Shown here one piece after another: positions 35,786 to 44,071 of a stretch of DNA of 55,250 nt. The stretch comes from Verrucomicrobiaceae bacterium (GTDB lineage Bacteria; Verrucomicrobiota; Verrucomicrobiia; Verrucomicrobiales; Verrucomicrobiaceae). Both the position numbers and the translations under genes were made by a program. Each line of letters opens with the position of its first letter. Within the stretch, counting starts at the first letter, position 1. Under the pieces are notes generated by a model. That model was not told the origin of the DNA and did no database searches. It worked only from the letters and a program-made list of their open reading frames with translations. Where the stretch lies: contig JAEUHJ010000195.1 in the NCBI GenBank assembly GCA_016795375.1, positions 1 to 55,250 of the forward strand, in the 5' to 3' direction.

Positions 35786-37369
35786 ATGATCCGTCACCTC
35801 CTCGCCACACTCGCCCTCGCGATCACCGCCGGTGCCGCGCAGCCGCCGAACATCCTTTTCATCTTCTGCGACGACCTGGCCTACCAGGCGATCAGCACCT
35901 ATGGGGACAAGCGCAAGCTGCTCGAAACGCCGAACATGGACCGCCTCGCAAAAGAGGGCATGCGTTTTGACCGCTGCCTGGTCACCAACTCCATCTGCGG
36001 CCCGATGCGCGCGGTGATCCAGACCGGCAGATACTCGCACGCCAACGGCTTCTACAACAACAGCAACAGCCGCTTCGACAGCTCGCAGCCCACCTTTCCC
36101 AAGGTGCTGCAAAAATCCGGCTACCAGACCGCCATCATCGGCAAATGGCACCTCATGACCGACCCGGTCGGTTTCGACTACTGGAATGTCTTTCCCGGCC
36201 AGGGCGCCTACTACAATCCGCCCATGATCGAAAATGGCAGGCAGGTGAAATACGAAGGCTACTGCACCGACATCATCGGCGACCTCTCCTTGAAATGGCT
36301 CGACCAGCGCGACAAAACAAAGCCCTTCATGATGATGAGCCAGCACAAGGCCCCGCATCGTTCATGGGAGCCCCCGGCGCGGCTGCTCGGTTTTGACAAT
36401 GACCGCGTGTATGAGGAGCCGGAGTCTCTTTTTGACAGCTATAGCGGCCGCAGCAAGGCGGTGAGCGACCATGACATGGGCATCGACCGCACCTTCAACG
36501 AGCGGGACGCCAAATTTGTCATGCCGGACAGGATGACCGATGAGCAGAAGAAGGCGTGGAACGCCTACTACGAGCCGCGCAACGCCAAGTACAACGCCGT
36601 CGCGCCGACTGGCCGCGATCTAGTGAAATGGCGCTACCAACGCTACATGCACGATTATCTTGCCTGTGTGAAGGCGGTGGATGAGAACGTCGGCCGCGTG
36701 CTCGACTACCTCGACAAGAACGATCTCGCGAAAAACACGGTCGTCATCCTCAGCAGCGACCAGGGCTTCCACCTCGGCGAGCACGGCTGGTTCGACAAGC
36801 GCTGGATCTTTGAGGAGAGCCTGCGCACACCATTCATCGCCCGTTGGCCCGGCGTGATCCAACCCGGCACCACAAACAGCCAGCTCACCAGCCTGCTCGA
36901 CCTCGCCAGCACCTTCCTCGACATCGCTCAGGCACCGCCGATGGAAGGCGTGCATGGCCGCAGTCTCGTCCCGCTCATGAAGGGAGAAACGCCCGCCGAC
37001 TGGCGCAAGTCGCTCTACTACCACTACTATGAGTTCCCCGTGCCGCACCGCGTGCGCCCGCATTACGGCGTCATCACAGACCGCTACAAGCTCATCCATT
37101 ACTACACGCCTGACGTCGATGACTGGGAGCTCCTCGACCGCCAGGAGGATCCGCAGGAGATGCGGAGCTTCTACAACGATCCCGGCTACACCGACACTGT
37201 GAAGGAGTTGAAGGGCGAGATCACCCGTCTGCAAAAGCAGTTCGGAGAAACCGTGCCACCGCCACGCTTCACGCACGGCAACAAAGCCTTCGACAACGAG
37301 CCGCAGCCACCCGAACAGCCGAAAGGCAAAGGCGCGGGCAAGAAGAAAGCGGGCGCGAAGAAGCAATAG
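35786..37369 (+). CDS. Exported formylglycine sulfatase
   Basis: 527 aa from ATG 35786. Signal peptide (1-18), then NILFIFCDDLAYQ with the metal-binding Asp pair (29-30). The maturation motif is CGPMRAVIQTGR with Cys71 as the formylglycine precursor (C-x-P-x-R). Further sulfatase motifs: GKWHL, PFMMMSQHKAPH, VILSSDQGFHLGEHGWFDKRW. The C-terminal tail is Lys/Gly-rich (GKGAGKKKAGAKKQ). It removes sulfate esters, probably from algal or host polysaccharides; substrate unknown. Cys-type sulfatases need a maturase (anSME or FGE), none of which is in the window. Confidence 0.92.
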   Translation: MIRHLLATLALAITAGAAQPPNILFIFCDDLAYQAISTYGDKRKLLETPNMDRLAKEGMRFDRCLVTNSICGPMRAVIQTGRYSHANGFYNNSNSRFDSSQPTFPKVLQKSGYQTAIIGKWHLMTDPVGFDYWNVFPGQGAYYNPPMIENGRQVKYEGYCTDIIGDLSLKWLDQRDKTKPFMMMSQHKAPHRSWEPPARLLGFDNDRVYEEPESLFDSYSGRSKAVSDHDMGIDRTFNERDAKFVMPDRMTDEQKKAWNAYYEPRNAKYNAVAPTGRDLVKWRYQRYMHDYLACVKAVDENVGRVLDYLDKNDLAKNTVVILSSDQGFHLGEHGWFDKRWIFEESLRTPFIARWPGVIQPGTTNSQLTSLLDLASTFLDIAQAPPMEGVHGRSLVPLMKGETPADWRKSLYYHYYEFPVPHRVRPHYGVITDRYKLIHYYTPDVDDWELLDRQEDPQEMRSFYNDPGYTDTVKELKGEITRLQKQFGETVPPPRFTHGNKAFDNEPQPPEQPKGKGAGKKKAGAKKQ

Positions 37370-37427
37370 GGGCGCTTTGCAGCATTGACGTGTCGTTCCG
37401 TTTTCGCTTTTCTCACGTCCGTTGAAC

Positions 37428-38687
37428 ATGACCATCCACAGCACTGCCCGTCAGGGCTTCAACCCGGAACAGCGCATGGTGCTGTGGGTGTTGTGGCTGA
37501 CCTACGGCTCGTTTTACTTCTGCCGCAACAATCTGAGCGTGGCGCTGCCCGGCATTCAGGGCGAGCTCGGCTGTTCGAAGTCGCAACTGGGCACGGTGCT
37601 GATGGCGCTGAAGCTCGCGTATGGAGCCGGGCAGTTCATCAATGGCCAGATCGCGGAGCACTGGCGGCCGCGACGGCTGCTCGCGCTCGGCCTGCTCGCA
37701 TCCGCAGTGCTCAATGTGGTGTTTGGCTGGATGACCGCGATGTATTTCCTGATTTTCATCTGGGCGTGCAACGGCTATGTGCAGGCCCTGGGCTGGCCGC
37801 CAACGATGCGCGTGGCGGCGAACTGGTTCCCCGCGCTGCAACGCGGACGCGCCATCGGCATCATCGGCACCGGCTACCAGCTCTGCGGCGCGCTGACCTT
37901 TGTCGTCGCAGGCTGGGCGGCGGAGCGTTTTGGATGGCGCGGAGCCTTGTATGTGCCGGCTGCGCTGCTGGTGATGAGCGCCATTCACATGCTGGTGTTT
38001 CTGAAGGATGAACCCGCGGTCGAACATGCGCTCGAAGAAATCGAGCATTCGGCGGCCAAAGGTTCGCTGCGCGCGAATCTCGCCGTGACGTTGAGCAATC
38101 CCGCGCTGTGGCTGGTGGCGGTGGCGTTGTGCCTGCTGGATGCCTGCCGCTATGGATTCACGGACTGGGGCGTGACGCATCTCAAGGAGGTGCAGAACGC
38201 CAGCGTCAGCTCCGCGGCCTTCAAATATGCCGTGCTGCCCTTTGGTGGCATCGCCGGGGCATATCTGTCCGGCTGGGCGACGGATCGTTTCTTCAAAGGG
38301 CGGCGCGCGCCGGTGATCTGCATCCTGCTGCTGATGCTGGGACTGCTGGCCCTGGCCTACGATTCGGTGATCCACTTGGGCATGGCTCCTTCGGTCGCCA
38401 TTTTGTTCTGCATCGGCTTTTGCATTTTCGGCCCTCAGGTCCTGTTGGTCGGCACGCTGCCCGTCGATCTGGCGCGAAGCGGCACAGCTGCGGCCGCGGT
38501 GGGGTTTGTCAATTTCATGGGCTACATGGGCGCCGCCGCAGGTGACAAGCTGACCGGCCACCTCGCCGAAGATCATGGCTGGCCCACGGCGGTGCGATTC
38601 TGGGCCGCATGCGCGTTCGGCGGCGCGCTGGTGATCGCGTGTCTGTGGAATGCGAAAACGCACATGCCCAAGACCAGCAACCGATAA
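37428..38687 (+). CDS. MFS transporter, organophosphate:phosphate antiporter-like
   Basis: 419 aa from ATG 37428 (TTG 37422 also in frame). Twelve membrane helices are expected. TYGSFYFCRNNLSVALPGIQ near the N terminus and GWPPTMRVAANWFPALQRGRAIGI are typical of the OPA family (GlpT, UhpT), as is the MFS loop GQFINGQIAEHWRPRR. OPA members exchange organophosphates for phosphate. It starts a closely spaced run with a cytidylyltransferase-like enzyme (24-bp gap) and a MetE-like protein (19-bp gap), suggesting the substrate feeds those enzymes. Confidence 0.87.
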   Translation: MTIHSTARQGFNPEQRMVLWVLWLTYGSFYFCRNNLSVALPGIQGELGCSKSQLGTVLMALKLAYGAGQFINGQIAEHWRPRRLLALGLLASAVLNVVFGWMTAMYFLIFIWACNGYVQALGWPPTMRVAANWFPALQRGRAIGIIGTGYQLCGALTFVVAGWAAERFGWRGALYVPAALLVMSAIHMLVFLKDEPAVEHALEEIEHSAAKGSLRANLAVTLSNPALWLVAVALCLLDACRYGFTDWGVTHLKEVQNASVSSAAFKYAVLPFGGIAGAYLSGWATDRFFKGRRAPVICILLLMLGLLALAYDSVIHLGMAPSVAILFCIGFCIFGPQVLLVGTLPVDLARSGTAAAAVGFVNFMGYMGAAAGDKLTGHLAEDHGWPTAVRFWAACAFGGALVIACLWNAKTHMPKTSNR

Positions 38688-38711
38688 CTTGAAACCACTT
38701 CATCAATTCAA

Positions 38712-39467
38712 ATGAGAGCCATCATCATCGCAGCAGGACGCGGACGACGACTCATGCCCACCACGGCGGACGCACCCAAATGTTATGCCGAAATTCAGGG
38801 GCGACGAATGCTCGACTGGGCGCTCAAAGCCTTCGCTGAAGCCGGGGTCACAGATTTTTGCTTCATCGGCGGTTATCAGATCGACAAGGTGCGAGCCGAT
38901 TACCCGAAGTTCACCTTCCGCCACAACAAGAACTGGGAGCACAACAACATCCTGCTCTCCCTCATGCACGCGGAGGACCTGATGGCCGACGGCTTCGTAT
39001 GCTGCTACTCCGACATCCTCTTCACCAGCGATGTGGTGCGACGCGTCCTCGTGCATCCAGCGCCGATCGCCCTGAGTGTGGACACGAAATGGCTCGATCG
39101 CTATGTGCACCGCACGCAGCATCCACCGGATGACGCGGAGAAAGTCACCGTGAACAATGGCCTTGTCACCCGCGTGCATCGCGGTATCGCCCCCGAAGAA
39201 GCGCACGGCGAATACACCGGCATCGCCAAGTTCACGTCCGAAGGCGCCGCCAGCCTCATCCACCATTTTCACAAAGCGCGGGAGAAACATGATGGCGGCC
39301 CCTTCCGCGAGGCGGCCGAGTTCCAGAAGGCATACTTCATTCACCTCCTGCAGGAGATGATCGAACTTGGTGTGCCCATGGCGCATGCCGACACGCCGGG
39401 CCATTACATGGAGGTGGACACGCAGGAAGACTTTGAACTGGCCCGCAAACACTGGTCCGCAAAATGA
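38712..39467 (+). CDS. Phosphocholine cytidylyltransferase-like nucleotidyltransferase
   Basis: 251 aa. It has the GT-A-type nucleotidyltransferase fold: RAIIIAAGRGRRLMPTTADAPKC (residues 2-24, nucleotide-binding loop and Lys), FCFIGGYQIDKV, NILLSLMHAEDLM, the metal-binding strand VCCYSDILF, and HYMEVDTQEDFELARKHW near the end. The overall pattern resembles LicC-type phosphocholine or phosphonate-tailoring cytidylyltransferases. It would activate a small alcohol- or amine-phosphate (or phosphonate) as a CDP- or CMP-linked compound. Neighbouring OPA transporter and MetE-like genes suggest a pathway starting from an imported organophosphorus compound. Confidence 0.8.
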   Translation: MRAIIIAAGRGRRLMPTTADAPKCYAEIQGRRMLDWALKAFAEAGVTDFCFIGGYQIDKVRADYPKFTFRHNKNWEHNNILLSLMHAEDLMADGFVCCYSDILFTSDVVRRVLVHPAPIALSVDTKWLDRYVHRTQHPPDDAEKVTVNNGLVTRVHRGIAPEEAHGEYTGIAKFTSEGAASLIHHFHKAREKHDGGPFREAAEFQKAYFIHLLQEMIELGVPMAHADTPGHYMEVDTQEDFELARKHWSAK

Positions 39468-39486
39468 ACGCCTCAATCCTATCGCC

Positions 39487-40551
39487 ATGAGCAAGCCTCT
39501 CCTCTTTCCCACCTCCGTCGTCGGTTCGCTGCCGCGTCCGGCTTTCGTGCTGGACCTCATCAACGATCGTCCTCCGCTTTCCGCTGAGCATCACAGCCAT
39601 GAGATGCAGGCGGCGGTGCGCTATGCCGTGGCCATGCAGGAGCACGCGGGCCTCGATGTCGTCACGGACGGCGAATGGTGGCGCAAATCCTACATCGGCG
39701 TCATCGCCGAACTCGCGCACGGCTTTGAACTCGGCACCGCGCCGGACGGCCGTCCCATCACCGTGGTGGTGGACAAACTCGCGCCGAAGACGCCTGGCTT
39801 CATCGCACGCGAGGTGACGTTTCTCAAAACGATCACCAAACGCCTGATCAAATCCACTCTGCCATCGCCTGCATTGCTCGGCGAACGCATGTGGCATCCG
39901 GAGAAGTCCGCCAAAGCCTATCCGAATCGCGATGATTTCGTCCGCGCTTGCGTGCCCATCTTGCGCCGCGAACTCGAACTCGTGCGTGATGCCGGTGCCG
40001 ACATCGTTCAAATCGATGACCCACATCTATGCCTCTTTGTCGATCACGATGTCCGTGGCAAATACACCGATCCCGATGCCGCCGCTGATTTCGCCGTGGA
40101 CATGGTCAACGAAGTCGTCAGCGGCATCACCGGCGTGAAGATCGCCGTGCATCTGTGCCGTCGCGCGGGAGGACGTGCGCGCGGCGAAGTGTGCCACGGC
40201 GGCGGCTATGATCCGATCATCAAGCACCTGAACAAGCTCAAGGCCCATCACCTCACGATGGAGTTCACCGCGCCACAGGCGGGCGACATGGATGTGTTCC
40301 GCCACCTGCGCGAGGATCTTGAAATCGGACTCGGCTGTGTGGATGTCACGCCCGGCGTGGTCGATTCCGCGGAAACCATCGCCGCGCGCGTACGCAAGGC
40401 GCTGCAATTTCTCGCCCCTCAGCGCATCACGCTCAATCCCGACTGCGGTTTCGCCCCAGGCTCGGGAGCGGTCGTGAGCCTCGACGAGACCTATCAAAAG
40501 CTCTGCAACGAAGCCGCCGCCGCACAAATACTGCGCGCCGAATTCGTCTGA
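39487..40551 (+). CDS. MetE-like cobalamin-independent methionine synthase family protein
   Basis: 354 aa from ATG 39487, so it has only the C-terminal catalytic half of MetE. The zinc ligands are visible: His222 and Cys224 (VHLCRRAGG), Glu259 (LTMEF) and Cys320 (LNPDCGF). The opening TSVVGSLPRP and DVVTDGEWWR fit the family. Short MetE-like proteins transfer methyl or alkyl groups between thiols, for example epoxyalkane:CoM transferase or archaeal MetE. The thiol substrate is unknown. It is the third gene of the cluster with OPA transporter and cytidylyltransferase. Confidence 0.87.
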   Translation: MSKPLLFPTSVVGSLPRPAFVLDLINDRPPLSAEHHSHEMQAAVRYAVAMQEHAGLDVVTDGEWWRKSYIGVIAELAHGFELGTAPDGRPITVVVDKLAPKTPGFIAREVTFLKTITKRLIKSTLPSPALLGERMWHPEKSAKAYPNRDDFVRACVPILRRELELVRDAGADIVQIDDPHLCLFVDHDVRGKYTDPDAAADFAVDMVNEVVSGITGVKIAVHLCRRAGGRARGEVCHGGGYDPIIKHLNKLKAHHLTMEFTAPQAGDMDVFRHLREDLEIGLGCVDVTPGVVDSAETIAARVRKALQFLAPQRITLNPDCGFAPGSGAVVSLDETYQKLCNEAAAAQILRAEFV

Positions 40552-40559
40552 AGTGTGGA

Positions 40560-41726
40560 TCAACGCCACATCGTCTTGCTCAGATACCATTCGACGAACT
40601 GCGGCCCGTAGAAGACCCAGATCATCGCGCCCATCGCGAGATACGGGCCGAAGGGAATCTTTGCGCCCCATTCGGCACGACCAGTAACGCGATGAATCAC
40701 GGCGAACACGGTGCCGAGCACCGACGCGGCCAGAATCGTGAACAAAACGGCCTGCCAGCCTGTGAACGCGCCGATCATCATCAGGAAGAGCACGTCGCCA
40801 AAGCCCATCGCCTCGCGCGGGATGACGACCTCGGTGGTTTTCGCCGACAGCTTCGTCACTCCTTCGAGCGGGAACTCCTCCAGGCTCGTGCCATCGCGCA
40901 CCTTGAGCTTTTCCATCCATAGTTCAGCCGTCACTACGCCGAAGGAACGATCATTCACCTGCAAGGCGCTGCATGACACGACCATGCGGTCACTGGCACG
41001 CGTGAAGAGATCAGCCCATTCATACTTCTGTTCGCCGAAAATCACCACCGGCGGCTCGTTCTCATCCGGCTGGGAGACTTCCCAAGCCTCTTCTTTGGCG
41101 AACACAAACTTCTTCCGGCCGAACGCCAGCTTGCCCAGCTCCACCACCAGCCAGAGCCCGCCGAGGCCAAGGGCGGCGCTTGCCAGTGAAACGAGCAAAC
41201 CATTCGTGTGAGCCTCCTGTCCCACCAGTGACGGCACCCAACAGGCTGAGAGCACTCCGACGACGGCCCCGCCAATCGTGATCGAGTGCGGAAGGATGAA
41301 ATGATCGATGTCGATGAACGTGCCGGAGATCAGCAGGCTCATGAAAATCCACAGGCACAGCACCTGCGGCCCCCAAAGCTTGATCAACGGCCAGGGATTC
41401 CCTCCGGCGGAGAAATCACCGCTGACCTTCAAGAACACGAGGTAGAACATCACGCCCGTGAGCAGCTCGACGAGGAAGTAGCGCACGGAAATTCCGCCGC
41501 CGCAGTTCGCGCATTTGCCGCGCAGCAGCAGCCAGCTCAGCAGCGGGATGTTCTGCCACATCGGGATTTGATACTTGCACGACGGGCAGAAGCTGCGGCG
41601 CGGCCTGTTCACCGAAATGCCCAGCGGCAGGCGGTAAATGACCACATTGAGAAAAGAGCCGATGCCCGCGCCGATGTAGAAGGCCAGGAAATGCAGCAGG
41701 ACGTTGAGGACGTGAAATCGCGTCAT
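40560..41726 (-). CDS. pilD: Prepilin peptidase (A24 family) with a large insert
   Basis: 388 aa from ATG 41726; usual family length is about 250-290. N-terminal FYIGAGIGSFLNVVIYRLP and the zinc tetra-Cys (C47, C50, C72, C75) precede the membrane core. Catalytic Asp residues are in TFIDIDHFILP (139/141) and the GFGD motif (308-311). Between them, residues about 203-303 form a soluble insert (FGRKKFVFAKEEAWEV ... STTEV-like strands), absent from classic PilD. It cleaves and N-methylates the prepilins encoded at 336-794 and 13504-15501. It ends 8 bp from the convergent MetE-like gene. Confidence 0.92.
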   Translation of the reverse strand: MTRFHVLNVLLHFLAFYIGAGIGSFLNVVIYRLPLGISVNRPRRSFCPSCKYQIPMWQNIPLLSWLLLRGKCANCGGGISVRYFLVELLTGVMFYLVFLKVSGDFSAGGNPWPLIKLWGPQVLCLWIFMSLLISGTFIDIDHFILPHSITIGGAVVGVLSACWVPSLVGQEAHTNGLLVSLASAALGLGGLWLVVELGKLAFGRKKFVFAKEEAWEVSQPDENEPPVVIFGEQKYEWADLFTRASDRMVVSCSALQVNDRSFGVVTAELWMEKLKVRDGTSLEEFPLEGVTKLSAKTTEVVIPREAMGFGDVLFLMMIGAFTGWQAVLFTILAASVLGTVFAVIHRVTGRAEWGAKIPFGPYLAMGAMIWVFYGPQFVEWYLSKTMWR

Positions 41727-41788
41727 GGTGGATGGCGGAATTTGCAAACTTGCCCCGCCGTGCCTGAGTACGGAAGTAAAACCTTCGC

Positions 41789-42544
41789 ATGACACCCATT
41801 TCCTGGCGATTGCTCCCCATCTTCGTCCTCCTCCTGGCTTCTTGTGACGGGCCGCGTGCTACTGCCAGCAGCCGCGGGGGGGGCGGCACCCTGTTTCTTG
41901 ATGAAGCCAGTGGAAAGGTGATTTCCAGACCTGGCATCACACCGCGTTTTGGCACGCCACTCGAACGCGCCCGTTCCCACGATCTGGTGGATGTCCGCGC
42001 GTTCATCCCTGGCATCTCGATTGACCTGCGCTACACCACTGCGGAGAACGTCACCGGCAGACCGCTGTATCCGCGGCACATGCCCTGCCTGCTGAGAAGG
42101 GAGACCGCGATGAAACTGAAGGAGGCCCACGAGCTGCTGCGCGCGCAAGGATACGGCATCCGTGTGTGGGATGCCTACCGTCCGCCCGAGGCGCAGGAGA
42201 AACTGCACGCGGCAGGCGCCAGCACCCACATGTTCCTTTCGCCCGAAACCATGGGCTGGAGCCGTCACTGCGGAGGCATCGCCGTCGATGTGACGCTCGT
42301 GGATGGCAACCAGCAGGAGCAACGCATGCCCACTGGATTCGATGCCGGCCTGCGCAACGCCTCGGCCAGATACCAAGGCGGAGACTCCGTTGTGGCACGC
42401 AACCTCCAGCTTCTGCAGCGGGCAATGCTTCGTGCGGGCTTCGCGCAGGTCAGGGCTGAATGGTGGCACTTTGACGATGGCGATTTCGTGGACAATCCGC
42501 AGCCTGTCATCTTCGGCCATCAACTCGCCATCCCCGTGCTGTGA
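41789..42544 (+). CDS. D-alanyl-D-alanine dipeptidase (VanX/DdpX-like) lipoprotein
   Basis: 251 aa. Lipobox LASC with Cys19, so it is exported and lipid-anchored. The M15D motifs are complete: Arg131 in DAYRP, zinc ligands His160 and Asp167 in SRHCGGIAVD, catalytic Glu224 and ligand His227 in EWWHF. VanX-type enzymes hydrolyse D-Ala-D-Ala. An exported copy without a vancomycin-resistance cluster suggests wall turnover or D-Ala scavenging. Its stop overlaps the GTG start of the next gene. Confidence 0.92.
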   Translation: MTPISWRLLPIFVLLLASCDGPRATASSRGGGGTLFLDEASGKVISRPGITPRFGTPLERARSHDLVDVRAFIPGISIDLRYTTAENVTGRPLYPRHMPCLLRRETAMKLKEAHELLRAQGYGIRVWDAYRPPEAQEKLHAAGASTHMFLSPETMGWSRHCGGIAVDVTLVDGNQQEQRMPTGFDAGLRNASARYQGGDSVVARNLQLLQRAMLRAGFAQVRAEWWHFDDGDFVDNPQPVIFGHQLAIPVL

Positions 42545-43278
42545 GCATCCGCAACGACGCCACTTTCACGATCCTCGACGAAACCGACGGCTACATCGTC
42601 GTCAACAAACCCGCGCCGCTTCAAATCCATCCTGGCGATCCAAACGGCCCGCCGACACTCTGGCATCGTCTCTGCGATCTTCTGTCGTATGAAATCGCCA
42701 ACGGCGGCCAGGTCTCGATCATCAACCGGCTCGACCGCGAGACCAGCGGCGTCGTCCTCGTCGCGAAGAACCGTGAACTCGCCCGCCTCTTTGGCATGGC
42801 GATGCAGGAGCGCCAGATTCACAAAACCTACACCGCCCTCGTCCACGGCTGGCCGGAATGGGAGGACAAAACACTCGACGCCCCGATCCTCCGCGCTGGC
42901 GAAGTGCAAACCTCCGACATCTGGGTCAAACAGACCGTCCACGAGCACGGCATTCCCTGCCGTACGGTTTTCCGCGCATTGAAACGCCTCGAACACCACG
43001 GCCAGCCTTTCACTTTGATCGGGGCGAAGCCCGAAACCGGCCGCATGCACCAGATCCGCGTGCATCTCCATCATCTCGGTCTGCCCATCGTCGGTGACAA
43101 GCTCTACGGCCGCGATGACCGCTGCTACCTCGAATTCATCAAGACCGGCTGGACGCCCGCGTTGGAAAAAAAGCTCCTGCTTCCACGTCAGGCGCTGCAT
43201 TCAACGCGACTCGAACTCAACCTCGAAGGGTTTCCGAGTTTCTGGGAAGCTCCACCGCCACCTGAGTTTGCACTTTGA
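42541..43278 (+). CDS. RluA-family RNA pseudouridine synthase
   Basis: 245 aa beginning at a GTG that overlaps the vanX-like TGA (GTGA, 42541-42544). The catalytic motif INRLDRETSGVVLVAK has the conserved Asp (family HRLDxxTSG, here N for H). Other motifs: ILDETDGYIVVNKPAPLQIHP, IHKTYTALVHG, GRMHQIRVHLHHLGLPIVGDKLYG. No S4 domain is present. It converts uridine to pseudouridine in rRNA or tRNA; the target site is not predictable. Confidence 0.92.
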   Translation: MSIRNDATFTILDETDGYIVVNKPAPLQIHPGDPNGPPTLWHRLCDLLSYEIANGGQVSIINRLDRETSGVVLVAKNRELARLFGMAMQERQIHKTYTALVHGWPEWEDKTLDAPILRAGEVQTSDIWVKQTVHEHGIPCRTVFRALKRLEHHGQPFTLIGAKPETGRMHQIRVHLHHLGLPIVGDKLYGRDDRCYLEFIKTGWTPALEKKLLLPRQALHSTRLELNLEGFPSFWEAPPPPEFAL

Positions 43279-43293
43279 CAGCCACGGACCTTC

Positions 43294-43977
43294 TCATGTC
43301 CACCGCCGCACCCGGCTGTCGAGCTGAAACACCTGCCCGCTCACATTTTCCATGCTGTGCAGAAACACGATGAACCGCGCCGCGTCCTGCGGCGTGTTCA
43401 GCCGGCCCAGCACGTGCGCGCTCATGAGATTCTCCCGCCACGCCTCATCATCCAGCAGGTGCCGCGTCATCTTCGTCTCCAAAAAGCCCGGCAGCACGCA
43501 ATTCACCCGCACATTTCGAGCGCCATATTCCTGCGCCAGACTTTGCGTCAATCCGATCACCCCTGCCTTCGCCGCCGAGTAGTTTGTCTGACCGGCAGGC
43601 CCGCTCAGCGCCGAATACGAGCCGATGTTCACGATGTGGCCATGCCGTTGCCTCGCCATCAGCTTCACCGCCGCCTGCGAAACGAGAAAAGCGCCCTTCA
43701 GACTCACATCGACAACCTGGTCAAAATCCGCTTCTTCCATTTTCGTGATGAACCCATCGCGACACACGCCTGCATTGTTCACCAGCAGATCGATCTGCTT
43801 CACCGAGGCGAAAAACGCCCTCACCGAGGCTGCCTTTGTCACATCGAGATCGCCACGTCCCGGCGCGACAACGCCAAAACCCGCCTGCTTGAGTTCAGCG
43901 CAAATCGACCTGGCCAGATCACCCTCGCCGCCGGTGATGACGGCGAGGCGGACATGGCTGCTTTTCGGAGATGACAT
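43294..43977 (-). CDS. Short-chain dehydrogenase/reductase (FabG-like)
   Basis: 227 aa from ATG 43977 (TTG 43986 in frame). Rossmann opening VRLAVITGGEGDLARSI (Gly-rich, slightly altered from TGxxxGIG), NNAG motif LLVNNAGVCRDG, catalytic Ser in NIGSYSALSG and YxxxK in NYSAAKAG, followed by RVNCVLPGFLETKMT. These residues make it an active classical SDR, close to 3-oxoacyl-ACP reductases. The short length and missing IG in the glycine loop suggest a specialised cofactor site. No fatty-acid genes are adjacent, so the substrate is open. Confidence 0.9.
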   Translation of the reverse strand: MSSPKSSHVRLAVITGGEGDLARSICAELKQAGFGVVAPGRGDLDVTKAASVRAFFASVKQIDLLVNNAGVCRDGFITKMEEADFDQVVDVSLKGAFLVSQAAVKLMARQRHGHIVNIGSYSALSGPAGQTNYSAAKAGVIGLTQSLAQEYGARNVRVNCVLPGFLETKMTRHLLDDEAWRENLMSAHVLGRLNTPQDAARFIVFLHSMENVSGQVFQLDSRVRRWT

Positions 43978-43980
43978 GCA

Positions 43981-44045
43981 GGTCAATGGGTCAAGAGGCC
44001 AAGGAGGTCAAGACCATCCCTGTGTCGCGTCACTTGACCGCCTTG
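43981..44045. repeat. Short GTCAAG-word cluster with inverted repeat
   Basis: The 94-bp gap between the SDR and Gfo/Idh/MocA genes contains an inverted repeat of 12/13 bp, CAAGGAGGTCAAG (44000-44012) and CTTGACCGCCTTG (44033-44045), plus further GGTCAA words at 43981 and 43989. It may form a hairpin after the minus-strand Gfo gene, but no T-run follows. Confidence 0.55.
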
Positions 44046-44071
44046 ACGGCGCAGCCTTGGTCTTTTGACAC

